In this document: piece by piece, positions 1 through 12,648 of the stretch | Layout: each line of letters opens with the position of its first letter | Position numbering within the stretch: the stretch's first letter is position 1 | Source: Linepithema humile | Taxonomy: Eukaryota; Arthropoda; Insecta; Hymenoptera; Formicidae | NCBI RefSeq assembly: GCF_040581485.1 | Contig: NC_090134.1 | Span: forward strand, 9,486,001-9,550,000 | Direction: 5' to 3' | Length of the DNA: 64,000 nt | Program-made: the position numbers and the translations under genes | Notes under the pieces: generated by a model | Databases searched by the model: none | Seen by the model: the letters and a program-made list of their open reading frames with translations, nothing else | What the model was told of the DNA's origin: nothing

Positions 1-39
1 ATAAATTTTATACGTAATAATTTCAAATATATGTTTTAG

Positions 40-323
40 GACGTTGTTATCCAGGCAGATGATGAAATCAGACTGAAAATTGTAGGCACGAGAGTAGATG
101 CTACTGGAATCGTTAGTATTAAATTTATAATGAAAATATTGCAATTATTTTATTGTCTTGTATAATTATTAATAATTAATTTGTTTGGTTCTTTTTTCAG
201 TTTGCTATTGGAACATTAATGGATGATTATCTAGGTAATGATACATTTAATGTTTTTTATTTATTTGCATTTAACATATACTTATTGTTTATTCGTTTGT
301 TATAGGTCTCGTATGCAACTGAC
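40..323 (+). CDS. Polr2G / Rpb7: RNA polymerase II subunit RPB7, last three exons (partial)
   Basis: These are the C-terminal exons of RPB7, the Pol II stalk subunit that pairs with RPB4 and contacts nascent RNA. The exons are 40-111, 201-234 and 307-323, each with AG before and GT after, and they join in frame. The peptide contains DDEIRLKIVGTRVD, then FAIGTLMDDYLG, then LVCN and a TGA stop at 321-323. This matches the conserved RPB7 C-terminus, where animal proteins end in ...GTLMDDYLGLVS. The introns are short (89 and 72 bp). The rest of the gene lies left of the window. The gene is convergent with the DUF2358 gene at 1239-3423. An ATTAAA near 356 and an AATAAA at 619-624 are candidate poly(A) signals. 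Confidence 0.95.
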
Positions 324-1163
324 ATATCTATTGCTCATCTAAAGAATTTTCTAACTTATTAAATGTTATTTTATATATCTGAAAACAATATTGTAAAATA
401 TTTTCTACTCTCTTTATATACAACAAAATATTTCAATATTATCTGACCAAAAAATATAAAAAATATAATGAATTATAATAAGATACAGAATCATTTTAAC
501 AAGCAAGAAATATAATAATGATAATAGAATTTTATTCATGCCTTTACTTTTGTTCAAAAGTATTTACAGCACAATAATATTGCAACAACTCAAAAGTTAT
601 AATTATAATATATTTATAAATAAAATTAAATATGAAATTACTGCCTACATATTTATTTAATGTTCTATCTTATGTATTAAAAATTCACAATATGAAGTGA
701 AAGAGATTGTGATGTAAACAAAATGTAGAATACTTCACTAATTTTGTGATCCATGTGCATTTTTCAATTATATTACATAATTATTATCTCTTATCTCTTT
801 CTAGAAATATCAAAGAAAAACTATTCAAAGATTTTCGTAAAAAACATGTGTAGATAGGTTATAATCATACAAAGATACCGTTTAGGTAATATATATCTCT
901 TTAATTCATATATTTCTTATTTACTACCAATCATCTTTTCGCGGTGATATATTTGCAATGAAATGTGTACAACAACAATATTTGAAACCATTAATTGATG
1001 GAAAAAGCATTTCTTTTGCTGTCTCTCGTTGTGTCGATTTCAGTAAAAACGCATAAATTCAAGCGCTCTTATAAATTTATAATTATATTATAATATAATA
1101 TATATATTATAATATATAATATATTACAATATATGTAATATAATTGTAAATTTATAATATAAT
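324..1163. other. Convergent 3' region between RPB7 and the DUF2358 gene
   Basis: This AT-rich stretch has no open reading frame that looks coding. It should hold the RPB7 3' UTR, with AATAAA at 619-624 and ATTAAA near 356. From about 1075 to 1215 it becomes nearly pure A/T with many self-complementary TATAAT-like words, which would fold but look like simple sequence. Confidence 0.6.
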
Positions 1164-1169
1164 TTTATT
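1164..1169 (-). terminator. Candidate poly(A) signal of the DUF2358 gene
   Basis: TTTATT on the + strand reads AATAAA on the - strand. It lies about 70 bases past the stop codon at 1239, a suitable distance for cleavage. It sits in very AT-rich DNA, so chance occurrence is possible. Confidence 0.45.
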
Positions 1170-1238
1170 AAAATACATTATTATAAATATACAATTATAT
1201 TATAAATATATAATTCTATTATTCTATTTATAGTGTAT

Positions 1239-3423
1239 TTACTTCAATTGGTGCAATTTTAAGTTTGAATTCAATCCAAAATAGTCTTCATTGCTATCAA
1301 ACATGCTTGCAAGACCTGTAAATAGTGCTAATTTCGGTGTGATAGGCAGATCTTCTTTTTTTGTAACCACATCTTGATCAGGCATTATCTTGTCTGCAAC
1401 GTGCTTATAAACTTTTCCATGGCCATTAACGTAATAAGTAGAGAAGCCATCATACCATCTAAAATTGTTAATTATCATTTACAGACTATTTTTATAAATA
1501 TTGTTTGCATAAACATTATTTTCCATAAGCAAAATTAGAATTTAAACAATCTGTTTTTTTGAAATTTTAACAAAAAAATTGTAAGTAAAAGAGAACTGCA
1601 ATTAATAAATATTAATAAAAATAACCTAATTATAATTATTTTATTATTGCGATTACAGATGTATTCGCAATAGTGTTACACTTACATTTCATGATCTCTA
1701 TCTATAGCTTCTTGTATTTTCCAAAATTTATATTTCCAAAACATGACAATCACTTTCCAACCTGAAACACCTCGTATGCGCCAACGAACTTTCACCGTAT
1801 TATCTTCAGTGTGCATAGTGATTTTTATAATGTCAAGCTTAACGTGTGCAAACTTCAAGTGGCCAACTGCCCTTAACAGTATCAAATGTCTTGCATAATT
1901 TGAAAGTCCCCTGCAATATTTAAATACATACATTATATGTAGAAATATTTAAAATATTTAGAAAAAGTTGAAAAAATATTAATTATATCTTAATTAATTA
2001 ATAATTAATTATAACTTACTTTGTGGTTATTCCTCTGATATTATTGATGAAAATTATATCTTCAGTATATATTGACCAATTCTGAGGTTTTACAAACAGC
2101 TTTGGTAACTGCAAGCAAATTAAAGAAAAATTATTCAAGATAGAAATAATTCATACAGAGTGTCGCAGAATTATTGTACTTTGTTGAGAGTATAATACTA
2201 CATTCAAAGAATCTAAATCAAAGTGCAATAATTCTAGAATATCGTGCAAATCATATAACATACATCTTGACTAAGACAATCGACTATGGATTGCAGTTGT
2301 TCCTGCGATGGTTTACCCTCATTATCATGTGGTACACTTGTTTTTAAAATGCCATCATTAGAACTAAATAAAATATCTCTATCAACATTATGCTGTTTAC
2401 TACTGTGCAAGCTTTCTGAAGAGATAATCCTACTATTATCTAGAATCAAGTTATTCTTATTGTTTTTTATGGCATTTTGTGCCTGAAACAATGTAACATT
2501 GTCTGATGTAATTCCTATAGGAGTTAAGTGTTTCCTGTTTTTCAAGTGAACAATACTGAGCCTCTGTGATTTATTATGTGATCTGTTCTGGCCCTGGGCC
2601 CAATATATTGTCGCTTTTGTCCTCTTATCATCAACATATTGCTTGACAAACTTCTCATTCCTTTGACTGTAAGTGTCAAGAAAAGCGAGCGATAAATTTG
2701 GATGCAATGTGCAATCCACAAAAGATGGTTTGTCTGCAACGTTTGCTCTTACGGATAATGCTCGCTGTGTGCCCAGAAACTGAAATTTTATACAAATACA
2801 GTAATATTGATAATATGACAATTATGAACAGAAAAAGAAAATAATATTTGGCAATCATTGTAATTTTATCAATTATACGTAGACTAAACAAAATATTTGA
2901 AGGAAAAAAGCAACCAGCTAATGCAACGTATGTATATTACAAAAGTAACTTTTACACATTTTGACTTATGATCTATTCACCTTCAACATTGTGTGCATTT
3001 AATAAAACTTGTATTGCATTTGCGAATGTAATTTATTATGTCCCATGTCAATTTAAATTTAAAAAAAACCAAAATTTTACGTTTTACACAGTCTGCCACA
3101 GTAAAATTGTAAAAACTGCTAAAAAATTCGCGTTTGCCACTGTACAACCATGCGATTACATAAGTAATAATAGGTTAGAATAGCGATTTTTAGCAGCGTT
3201 GATGCTGCCGATACATCACGATACACGATCCGGAATGGAAAATTACGCTAAATTGATCGGGTAAAATTAACCGGCCGGTACAATGTACCTGCTTCAGAAA
3301 GGCGGACAACTCGATATGTTTTCGCAACTCATGACGGTCGAGCTTCGACAGCGGTTTTCGGCTGCTGACGAGCGACGGAAGCTTGCCGGGTAACACACGA
3401 AAGCACAAGGACATTGTATGCAA
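1239..3423 (-). CDS. C6orf136-like DUF2358 protein, five exons
   Basis: This is a five-exon gene for a 394-residue homologue of human C6orf136 (DUF2358 family, function unknown). Exons on the - strand are 3423-3289, 2779-2264, 2108-2020, 1910-1686 and 1458-1239. All have GT/AG borders and all phases agree. The diagnostic part is the C-terminal half: RGITTKGLSNYARHLILLRA, then VRWRIRGVSGWKV, then WYDGFSTYYVNG and HVADKIMPD. The N-terminus (MHTMSLCFRVLPGK...) is basic with no acidic residue for about 28 residues, which resembles a mitochondrial presequence; that localisation is inference. Residues 46-217 (exon 2) are polar, Ser/Asn-rich and probably disordered. Family identity is recognised from the conserved block; biochemical activity is unknown. 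Confidence 0.88.
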
Positions 3424-3846
3424 CCGTGTGCGTCAATTTGTCGTTCAAATCAATGTTGACATCCTCTTCGACGTCTCTAAATATCACCATGTAACCTTAC
3501 AAGCGCGCGCGTGCTTCTTAACTGAAAATACACGTTCCCGTGTCAGTAACAGGCAGTAAAGCGCCGCGTGCTATTACCGCGTGATAGTACTGCGAGCTAC
3601 AATACGTAGGTGCAAAGGCGGTATTTTAAATACTAGCATGAACCGTGTACTGTATTTTTCATTTCAGTTATATCTTCTGCGACTTATTTCTTATTCTTTT
3701 TTTTTTATAATTATATTACTTTACTATTTACTATTTTATAATAAAAAATAATCTTATAAAAAAGTAATAAAAAATCTCATATATAAAATAAGCTATAATA
3801 ATTTACTTTTGTAACAAATATAAGACTCAGTTTGTTTATATATACA
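3424..3846. promoter_or_regulatory. Upstream region of the DUF2358 gene
   Basis: About 230 bp of GC-richer, CpG-containing DNA sits directly upstream of the start codon at 3423 and then gives way to AT-rich sequence. It is the likely promoter and 5' UTR of the - strand DUF2358 gene. I see no clear TATA box. No coding sequence is visible. Confidence 0.5.
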
Positions 3847-3852
3847 TTTATT
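3847..3852 (-). terminator. Candidate poly(A) signal of RABL6
   Basis: TTTATT on the + strand is AATAAA on the - strand, about 700 bases past the RABL6 stop at 4549. It would define a 3' UTR of about 0.7 kb covering 3850-4548, a stretch with no convincing coding sequence. Confidence 0.4.
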
Positions 3853-4548
3853 AACATGAAGCTATAATGACTGCACAATGCTATACAATGTTATGAAAAA
3901 TACAACAATAACGTAACATTTTCCTACATCAGATAACTTTGTTAAAAGAATTGAATGTTCAACAAGGAGAGCGCATACCAAGCTAAAGATGAAAATTTAT
4001 GAATGATGTATCAACGGTAAATACATATATATAAATCTTAAAATACAAGTAAACAAATAATTAAAGTTGAAATACAATAAATAAGTATGTTGTTGCGACA
4101 TAATTGTTAACATCACGTTATTATATCATACTCACATATTATACTCATTCACACAACAAACTCTCTATGATTTGTAATTTTTTAAATTCTCATTAAAAGT
4201 TGTCAAAAATCCAAGATCAGAAATGCAATATAAATGAGTGCAGTTGGATTGTTAAAACGTATCTCCCATAAAATCACAATCTATCGCGGTGGACTGAAAT
4301 CGAGCCCGACTACAGGCCAAAGCGATTCAAAAGCGTACAGCCGGTCAGATTTGCAGGAAATGAGAACATTTTTATAGATTAATAATGCAATATAAAATGC
4401 ATTATTTCTTTTTTGCGAGCAATAATCTTGTTCCTTTGCGCTCGAGGACGTAACATATATCGATAGTTTCAGGAGTTTTTTTACGCGAGTAAAATCTTTT
4501 TTGGAAGATATATAGTTTTTAAAAAATGTCAGCAATTCTCCCGGAATG

Positions 4549-7347
4549 CTAAATCGCCTCGTAGGCCACATCCACGCCGATTCTCGTGGCTGAACCGTTT
4601 AAAAACTCCTCGAGCTCGTCTCGCTCTCTATTCTCATCCTTGGATCGATGCGATGAACGTTTCTTTTTCTTCTCAGACTTCTCCGTTTTTTCCTTATCCT
4701 TATCCTTGTCTTTCGACTTCTTCTTTTTTCTTTTTTCCTTCTCATCTCCCTAGAATCGATAATAAAAAACATAAGAAAAAAAATCCATAAAAAAATAAGC
4801 CAAGATTAATTAATGTAAAGTTTTATAATGATCAATAATTAGGAAATTGGAAAAGATAATCAATAATCAATTTTTTTTTACCAAGTTACAAATTGTACAA
4901 AATAATTACCTTTTCTTTGTGCTTCTTTCTCTCCTTCATCACCGGACTACTAGTGTTAGAGCTCACTTGACGAATGCTGGTATTATCAAGTAGCTCCAGA
5001 TGAACATTGGAGCTTGTCATGCTAACGTCCAAACTCTTATCACTCAATTCCAGCCTGTCCTTTCTCGTACTGGTGCTGCTCACGTCTTCACCTCCTTCGG
5101 GGCTCTGTCGCCACTTGGAATCTCGTCGCAACCAATTATCAATAGAATCTGAATTTATGTCTGGCTGCTCGTTCGATTCGTATTCGTTGGAAATATGCAG
5201 TTCTTGCTCTATGGAGGAAACGGAATCGCGTTTTGTAGCTTGCCTTGGCTTTTCGATGTTTATCTCTGGCCCTGATATTGATTCTAATTTGTGCTTTTGT
5301 TTCGACAGTGGATTTTCCGCTAGTTTTGGCTGCACAGGAGGAACTACTTCTTCGATAGACGATAAATCATCCTCGTAACCAGCTACGAGAGGATTTGCAG
5401 TCTCTGTATCACTGTGTGACGAAATTATACTGTATTAGTAATAATAATAGATAAATACAATAATATTCGAATAAAAAAACTTACTATTAAACTTCTTTAA
5501 TATTAACAAAATTTTATAAAATACTTCTTAATAATTTAAAGTTTCAAATTGTTAAAAATTCTAATAAGTTTAAATAAGATAAGAAAAAAATCTCTGCTTT
5601 ATATGCTGTAAAGTGTAAGTTACATTTCATATAACCTAACCATTATTTATTTAGAAATACAAATTTGAAACAGTTTAGAGAGAGCTTTTCACTAACCTTT
5701 CAGAATCTACTTCCTCTTGTTGCACTTTTTGTGGTGAAACTTGGCTGCTATCTTCCAAAAATGACCTGTCGAGCATTCCATCATCTGGAACAAAGTCTTC
5801 AACGCTAGTCAACGGTGCGTTCAAGTTGAGATTTTTAATATTTGGTAGTTTTCCATCCACTTCCTCTTCTTTCTTATGGCCAAAGATTTTGGACATGAGC
5901 GACTGCGGCCGGTTGAGCGAATCTCTTCTCTCGCTGTTATCGTTGACAGATTCAGCTGGTTTAGCAACTTCTAGTTTTGCAGCGGTATTTTGCGACGTAG
6001 ACGGTGTTGCAATTTGCGAAGTCTTCATAGAATTTTCCAACGTGCTTGTCGTGGAGCTCTCTTTTCTTGGTAACGATTTTATGTCTAAATTTTTCACCGG
6101 TATTGGAGTTCCGCCGCCGATCGGTCCAGACATTGAGACCGATCTTCTGATCTCTCCGGCAACATTCATGTTCGGAGATGCAAGGTGGTAATTACTCATA
6201 GATGACGGAACATTCGTGACTAGATTACTAGCGGATACCGAATCGGCAATAGCTCTTCTTCGATTCACGAGGTTGTCTAAGAATTTGTTGTAGTCAGCAT
6301 CGTCACTGTCCTGGAAAAGATCGAGTTCCTGGACGGTCAGGCGCGTCTCTTCCTCATTGGTTTCAAGTTGTTTCAGCAGTGTCTCGCGTTGCAGTTGCAG
6401 GAATGGCAGATTGAAAAATTTGTGCAGCAATTTTAGGCCAAAGCCGTTTCTCATCGACGACTCGGCGTATCTCACCTGCAAAAATTAATTTAAATTTGAA
6501 ATTAGAAAAGCTAATTAATGAGAAAATAATATATATACAGAATATAAAGCAATTTAATTTCTTTTGAATTCTTGATATACTAATTCATCATTAGACAGAT
6601 ATTTGCTAGAAATTGAGTATACAAAGAATCACATAACACAATAAGAATTACTTGTGCTGTTCTCCCATGTAGCGAGTCTATAAAGTATGTCACATGGTCC
6701 GCAGTAACGGTTCTGTGATGTGACATGTCGCAGTGATTTCCAAGAACAATAACGGGTATGTGGCTAGGTATCTTAGGCAGTTCTCGTTGAACATAATCAA
6801 ACGTCCAACTTTTCGTAATATCCATCACAATGATGACGCCATTGGTACCTTTATAGACATCGAGAAATTCAGCATCCAAAGCAGGTTCCTCAATAACATT
6901 CTCCGGGTTAGTCGGAGCGTTGTCCATTTTGAGACCTTCTAATTTCCGACGACGTCTACCGCGATCTACGACATCCCATACTTCCACTTTGACTACATCG
7001 TCAGTGGCCTTGTAATTCCACTGTATACTAGCCACCTGTATCTCTTCTGTGGGTATATACTCTTCGATAAACTTTTGTCCTTGCAGTCTATGGAATAAAC
7101 ATGTCTTTCCTACATTTCTGTCTCCCTTGATTATTATTTTCACTAAAAATAATGTGTAAAGTTTATATTACATCTGATATCTAATTCCTCTTTCAATATT
7201 GAAAGTATATGTGCACTTACTGTTATATTGTACACCCTTAGCAAACTTTCTCTGCAAATTTGTTGGCATAGATTGATGGGTTGGCCGAGGAGACACATTT
7301 CCAGTGCCATCGGACTTACCAGCTAGTCTTTTAATAGCGGAGAACAT
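4549..7347 (-). CDS. Rabl6: Rab-like protein 6 (RABL6), five coding exons
   Basis: RABL6 (also called PARF) is an atypical Rab-like GTPase linked in mammals to cell-cycle control. Exons on the - strand are 7347-7221, 7142-6652, 6475-5697, 5411-4910 and 4749-4549. They join in frame to give 699 residues, against about 729 in human. Start MFSAIKRLAGK aligns with the vertebrate N-terminus, so I prefer it to the upstream in-frame ATG at 7365. The P-loop GDRNVGKT is at residues 49-56. EEYIPTEEIQV, VKVEVWDVVD and DAEFLDVYKG follow, then RYAESSM and LHKFFNLPFLQLQRETLL. The NKxD guanine motif is replaced by NHCD, and the DxxG region is WDVVDRG followed by a basic run. A Ser/Thr-rich linker leads to NPLVAGYEDDL and a Lys-rich tail ending FLNGSATRIGVDVAYEAI. 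All of this is typical of the family. Confidence 0.95.
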
Positions 7348-8060
7348 TGTCTGATCTTTCCTCAAAGAAGCATTCGTTTAAAAACGTTTGATACTTCAAG
7401 AGAAGTTTATCACAAATATCTGTAAAAGATATATTAAAATAAATATAAAAATAACATACATGATATAAAAAATATTGTATAAATATCATAATAATAATAA
7501 AAATATCTTTAGTATACTTTTCACTGAATAAAATAAAGATTGAAAAATTTTCATTGTTGGAATAATAATATTCCACAAATTATGATACAAACTGAGATAC
7601 ATTATATGTTACAATACAGTGACAATAACAAATAGCAATACTTTATAACAATTATTACATTACAGATTCTATTCATCATCTAACTACGACAGTTTTAGCA
7701 AAATAAACATTTTTTGAAAGATAAGAACAATTAACGCCCATATATCTTGTCAAAATACAAAAATTTAATACTCTAGATAAAAACATTTCTTTCACGGTAT
7801 TATCGTTAGAAGTTCGACCAATTTCGCAACATGTAGAGTCTTTCGAAGAGTCGTTAAATTCATATAAAACTTATATTATAGAAATCGCGTGTAATGTGAA
7901 ATTATAATTACCACATGTTACATATTCCAGGTTTTGTGATTAAAACAAACGTTGTTAGATATGACTTTGTCTGCGACAGCTGTCATATGCAGCAGCAGCT
8001 GTTCTCTCCTCATCGATGTCGCAAAGTTGGCAGCACCGACGGCCATTCAGCGTATCATTC
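7348..8060 (-). promoter_or_regulatory. RABL6 5' UTR, leader intron and likely promoter
   Basis: The coding exon probably extends upstream to an acceptor (TCTTTTACAG) at 7420, giving a short UTR. A GTAATT donor on the - strand near 7909 would end a noncoding first exon somewhere in 7910-8060. That stretch is richer in GC and contains repeated CAGC words. The start site is not determinable by eye. The short + strand frame here (7952-8140) looks like a shadow. Confidence 0.45.
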
Positions 8061-8555
8061 ATAAAAAATCGATTGCCGATAAACCCTTACATCTATTTGT
8101 TTTAAATGTATGTTACATATTGAAATATTTCTCTTTATAATTTATACAAAACATAAATTTTATTTTAAATATAAAAACCATAAGAAAATTATTCTCATTA
8201 TAATTTCAATAAATTTGATTTTTTTAAATATTTTTACAGAGAAAAATGTAATTACACTTATTTTTATTTATCTTTAATAATAAATAAATATAAACATCAT
8301 TTTTAATATCTATTGTATTTAATTTTTATTATTATAAAGAAATTTTGTTGGTTTTAAGTTTTTAATTTAGAAATCGAACATAAATAAAATTTAAGCAATT
8401 GTCGGCTTTTTTAACGTATATGATTACACCTGTTATTTGTTACAAGCTAGAAAAAAGGTTTTTGCATTAATAATCGTGTTACATTGAGTACACCTGGTTT
8501 CACTGAAAATCGGACAAAGTATTGAATATCAACATTTTATATATTTTAAAAATAA
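8061..8555. other. AT-rich spacer between RABL6 and the SMYD3-like gene
   Basis: About 0.5 kb of A/T-rich DNA with no supported gene, RNA or repeat. It separates the presumed RABL6 promoter from the 3' end of the SMYD3-like gene. Confidence 0.5.
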
Positions 8556-8561
8556 TTTATT
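8556..8561 (-). terminator. Candidate poly(A) signal of the SMYD3-like gene
   Basis: AATAAA on the - strand about 42 bases past the stop codon at 8603, implying a very short 3' UTR. Confidence 0.5.
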
Positions 8562-8602
8562 ACTAAAATTACAAATTATTGAAAATTATAAATCTAAAAT
8601 TG

Positions 8603-10570
8603 TTACATGCCGTTGTGAATATTCGATAGCTGCTCTGTAGTTGCTTGGTAGAGCAAAGGTCTCAATTCCTCTTTCACTAAAGAGTGCATCTCACCATGTG
8701 TAATCATTAACACCGAATTTGCGTTTATTAACGCTTTAAACGCTTCCTCTGATTTTCTTAGATGCAATTGTATCTTTCCTATTGTGAGATACAGTAATCC
8801 TGTTAAAGGGTGTATCTCTCCGTAATACAATCTGAAAAATGAGTAACAATAACTTGAATTAGATATTAACCCTCCATAATTTCCACTAAAATTGTTATAG
8901 AAATCACTACGAAATAATTACGTACAAATATCCTGGCATCAATTCTTTGCCATAAAACTCCGCATCTTCCCAACATTCTAAGTTCATAGCAGCGATGTGA
9001 GCTGCTTCCAAAGTACGAACATGTTGTACATTGAACCTGTGCAATATATTCTTTTGCTTCTCCAGACACATCTTGCTGATATCAAGATCTATTAATCAAG
9101 ATTTATTAATAAGGATAAATATAAGGATAACTTTTATTATTAAAATAAATATCATTTTAAATTTTATATCTATTAAAATAAATTATTTAGCTTTTTTAAT
9201 ATAAACATTAAAAGGATACAAGCCATAGTCTTCATTTTCTCTAAATTGTGAGCAGTAAAATCGGTTACTTCCCGAAATTTTTCTTTAAACTCCTTAGACA
9301 GTTTTGTGCCACATTTTTCACATTCCTCAGCATCAATCAAGCATGGAGAGTCACACAATGAATTTGGACATGCAGTTGCCTCGGCCATAGGATCGGGTTG
9401 TTTACATTTTTCACAATCGCACAAGAAATAGTATGAACTGTGCAATTCCTCGCGTCTATCTTTGTTAGAATTAAGCAAGTCAACATACGATATTCTTATC
9501 TGCAAAACAAGATTGTATAAGTAGATTTTTCAAGGCATAAAATATTTATTAAGTATATTAATCAGTAACCTTATAAGGAACCAATTAAATTTTTTAAATT
9601 CTAAAATTTATAGAAGAAATAGAAAGCATTTTTGACATTTTCAGACTTTATATTTTTATTTTAATTTTGTCAATACTTACTTGTGACCAATCTAAACAGG
9701 GAAGATCTACCAATGTTCTAATAACAATAGTAGTTCCCTCAAAAACAGCAACTGAATTAGGTTTGCAACTGTGATCCATCACAGATGGTCCCAAATAAAT
9801 GCCAGCTGCGATGGTGTTCATATTAATATCTAATATATTAAAGCAGTTAGTACATATTCTGCCGTAAATACCCATCAATTCTGCAACATTGGGTATTAGA
9901 GTCTCGCCAAGAAACTCATATAATACTGCACACAATGTAGTAAAATGTTCCAGTCGCTTTGTGTCTTTCTTTATATCCGAATAATCTGTAATCCAAATTC
10001 CAATTAGTTATCTTTTCATGTTCTTTCTGAAAGAATTATTTTATTAGAAAAATACTTACGAGACATTAAATCTTTAAATTTTCTAAAATTAGTTTCTGTA
10101 TAATAGTCTACTTCATTAGCTCCACCCTGCTTGAGTTTGAGAATTATACGTGCCATGAGCCGTGCTGCATCCGGCATAATTTTCCATTGTGCCACCACTT
10201 TCTTTAAACGTGGACATTCTACCTTGTGTATTGGCCATGATTCCTTCTGACAACTACGGTCGCAATAATATACATACTGACAACTAGAACACTTTAACAG
10301 TTTCCCACTGCAATAAATTATATCTTGGTATTGTAAAATGAAATAACAGATAAAATATACATATGCTAAACACATTAATTTAAATTCAAAGTAATTAATT
10401 TAGAACGACTAGCTTATAAATATTTTCATTTGTCAATTGTCATCACATACTGTTCTATACCTTTTCAAACAATTGTCACATCGAGTAGTTCTATGTTTTT
10501 CATTAAGAGTAAAGACAAATGGTTTCTTAGTATAGATTGCTGTTCCTCTTTTTACCACATCACAATTCAT
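8603..10570 (-). CDS. Smyd3-like: SET and MYND domain protein, SMYD3-like, six exons
   Basis: This encodes a 444-residue SMYD-family protein; the family methylates lysines on histones and other proteins. Exons on the - strand are 10570-10461, 10307-10060, 9985-9681, 9499-9220, 9088-8926 and 8831-8603, all with consistent phases. A MYND zinc finger spans about residues 31-70 (CDNC...CSSCQYVYYCDRSCQ... HKVEC). The SET core has LGPSVMDHSCKPN around residues 183-196 and then WSQIRISYVDLL. The post-SET cysteines are FLCDCEKCKQPD. The C-terminal helical part includes YYGEIHPLTGLLYLTIGKIQ and ITHGEMHSLV, typical of SMYD3. Two oddities: the protein starts inside the first SET strand, so the Gly-rich SAM-contacting segment is absent, and the usual NHSC is DHSC. 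An in-frame stop two codons upstream of the ATG supports the short start. Confidence 0.9.
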
Positions 10571-12648
10571 TTTTTATATAAACTCACAAACACATTTGCG
10601 AAATATCAAGTACCTGTTTCAAATGATTGTAAAGTAACATCCTAACCTAATCTAATACAACCCAACCTGATTTAATCTAAAGTAACTGAAACAAATACCG
10701 GTATTATTGATAACCTTAAATTTCTGATTTACTGATAACTTTCGCTATTTTATTTTTTAATTTGACCATTTATGGCGTAAATTTTGCGTATTATATATGC
10801 ATTAAAATAGTAAAAAAGAATATGTAAATTTATTTTTGAAGAATATAAATGGAAAAATACACATTCAATATTTATATAAGTCCTTTTCAATAATTTGTAG
10901 TACCTTTTTTGCTGGTTGTTTCGCTCTTTTATAATTTATTTTCTTTTTCTCCATTTTTTTTCTTTATCTTTCAATATATACTTGATATATTCTAAATGCA
11001 AAAAATTGCAATTAAACAATTTAAAAGGCTTTTCAATATTTTAAAAATATATATTGTTAGAACTTTTTAAAACATATATTTAGATTTTATATTGAGAAAT
11101 GAAAGGAACAAGAATAAAAATTACAAACAAATGTAGAAAACGCTTATTGGAAAATACGCGCGCGCACCGATCTTAATAAACTATCTTTAGCATCACACAT
11201 ACAGCAATTTGAGATTTATAAAAGTAATATTAACTACTTGGGGCTTGCGTTCTTAATTTAGCGCTAACTTATATAACTTTAGAGAGGTTCATGAATAACC
11301 GATATAATATAAAATTTAAATTCGATATAGTTTCTTATTCAACATATATATAACTCTGTATAAAAATTGTATAAGTTACATTCGTAATATAAAAGGAAAT
11401 AACACAATTTTCAACATTCCGTCGATAACACTTATTTGATACAACATACCAATCGTTGCCTCAATTGTTAGTGAAACAAATTAACATGTTTATAATTATG
11501 TATATAAATTGTTCTACAATTTTGTAATTTTGATTAATCAATCTCTAAATAAATTAAAAGGGTATAATAGATAATAATAACGGATAGAATAAAGCGCATG
11601 TTAAATTAAGGACTGGAGGAATAACAGGACAAACGATTTTCTATCAAGATTATCTCTTTTATATATATATATATCTGATAAAATAATTTTACCTTCGTAG
11701 GCAATGGTCGCATCTTTCATCGCGCACCGCTGATCTTACAACATAGGCAAACGGTTTCCGGTACAAAATAGTGGTGCCTTTGCTTACGGGGACGCGTTTA
11801 CATCCTTGATTCTTGATTCTCATCTCTTCCGATTTCTGAGATTTTCACCTTTTCGTCGACTACTTGGAATAGCGAAGGCATTACACTTTTCCTAGACTTT
11901 ATAGTTGCACCTTCCTTCTCATTTCTGACGTATGGACTCGAATGCGTGCTATTTTAAGACCAGTTTATTTTCGCATGACGTATATTATTGGAGCTAACTA
12001 ATAACCCTTAAACTTGCTGATTTCTCACTAACACCTTTCTTTCACTCTTCGCAATTAAGACAAATCTGGAACGTTTATATACAGAATCAATTAAGTTAAA
12101 AAAAATTATGAGTGAAACTAAGATCAACGGATATCTTCTCTCCGAAAATTTGTAGATTCAAGATAGTGGAAGCATATTATCCGGTACTCAAACTTGAATC
12201 TCAAAACAATTAATTCAGCTCGCAACTAAAAATAGATGAATTAAAAACATATGGGGAAAAAATACATTATTCACATCGGTCGCAGTGTCATATGTACAAT
12301 GCCATTATTCATAATATAAATTAGTCTTTGTATATTTTTTTTCTTCTCTTTCACGCTAATTTCATGTCTTGAAGTGTCGCGGATAGTTTTAGATCACTTC
12401 CAAATCTTGAATATTTTCGTCACAATGATAAAACGTGAATCTTGATTAATCGAGTGATCAATGTAGAACGATCGTTCTGGATCAATTATATCGACGTACT
12501 AGGTTTCTTGTCGTTTGACACACAATAATTCGCCTAGAATTTCTTTGAGCGTACAAAGGGACAGGAATGGGAGACATAATCGCTTTAACTTTCATGACAA
12601 CAACCCGATGATGTATGCATCCTTTTACATCCGTGAATTGGATTATTT
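10571..12648. other. SMYD3-like promoter plus SURF4 3' UTR region
   Basis: No coding sequence is supported here. The part next to 10571 should hold the SMYD3-like promoter; it includes CCTAACCTAATC-like words near 10640-10680. The rest, up to the SURF4 stop at 12649, probably contains the SURF4 3' UTR. Candidate - strand AATAAA signals lie at 11964-11969 and 10829-10834. A short (TA)n run occurs near 11662. Confidence 0.5.

Noticed and set aside
10640..10680. CCTAACC words resembling the insect telomere repeat
   Set aside because: Only two or three degenerate units; this is a common promoter-proximal word in insects, not a telomeric array.
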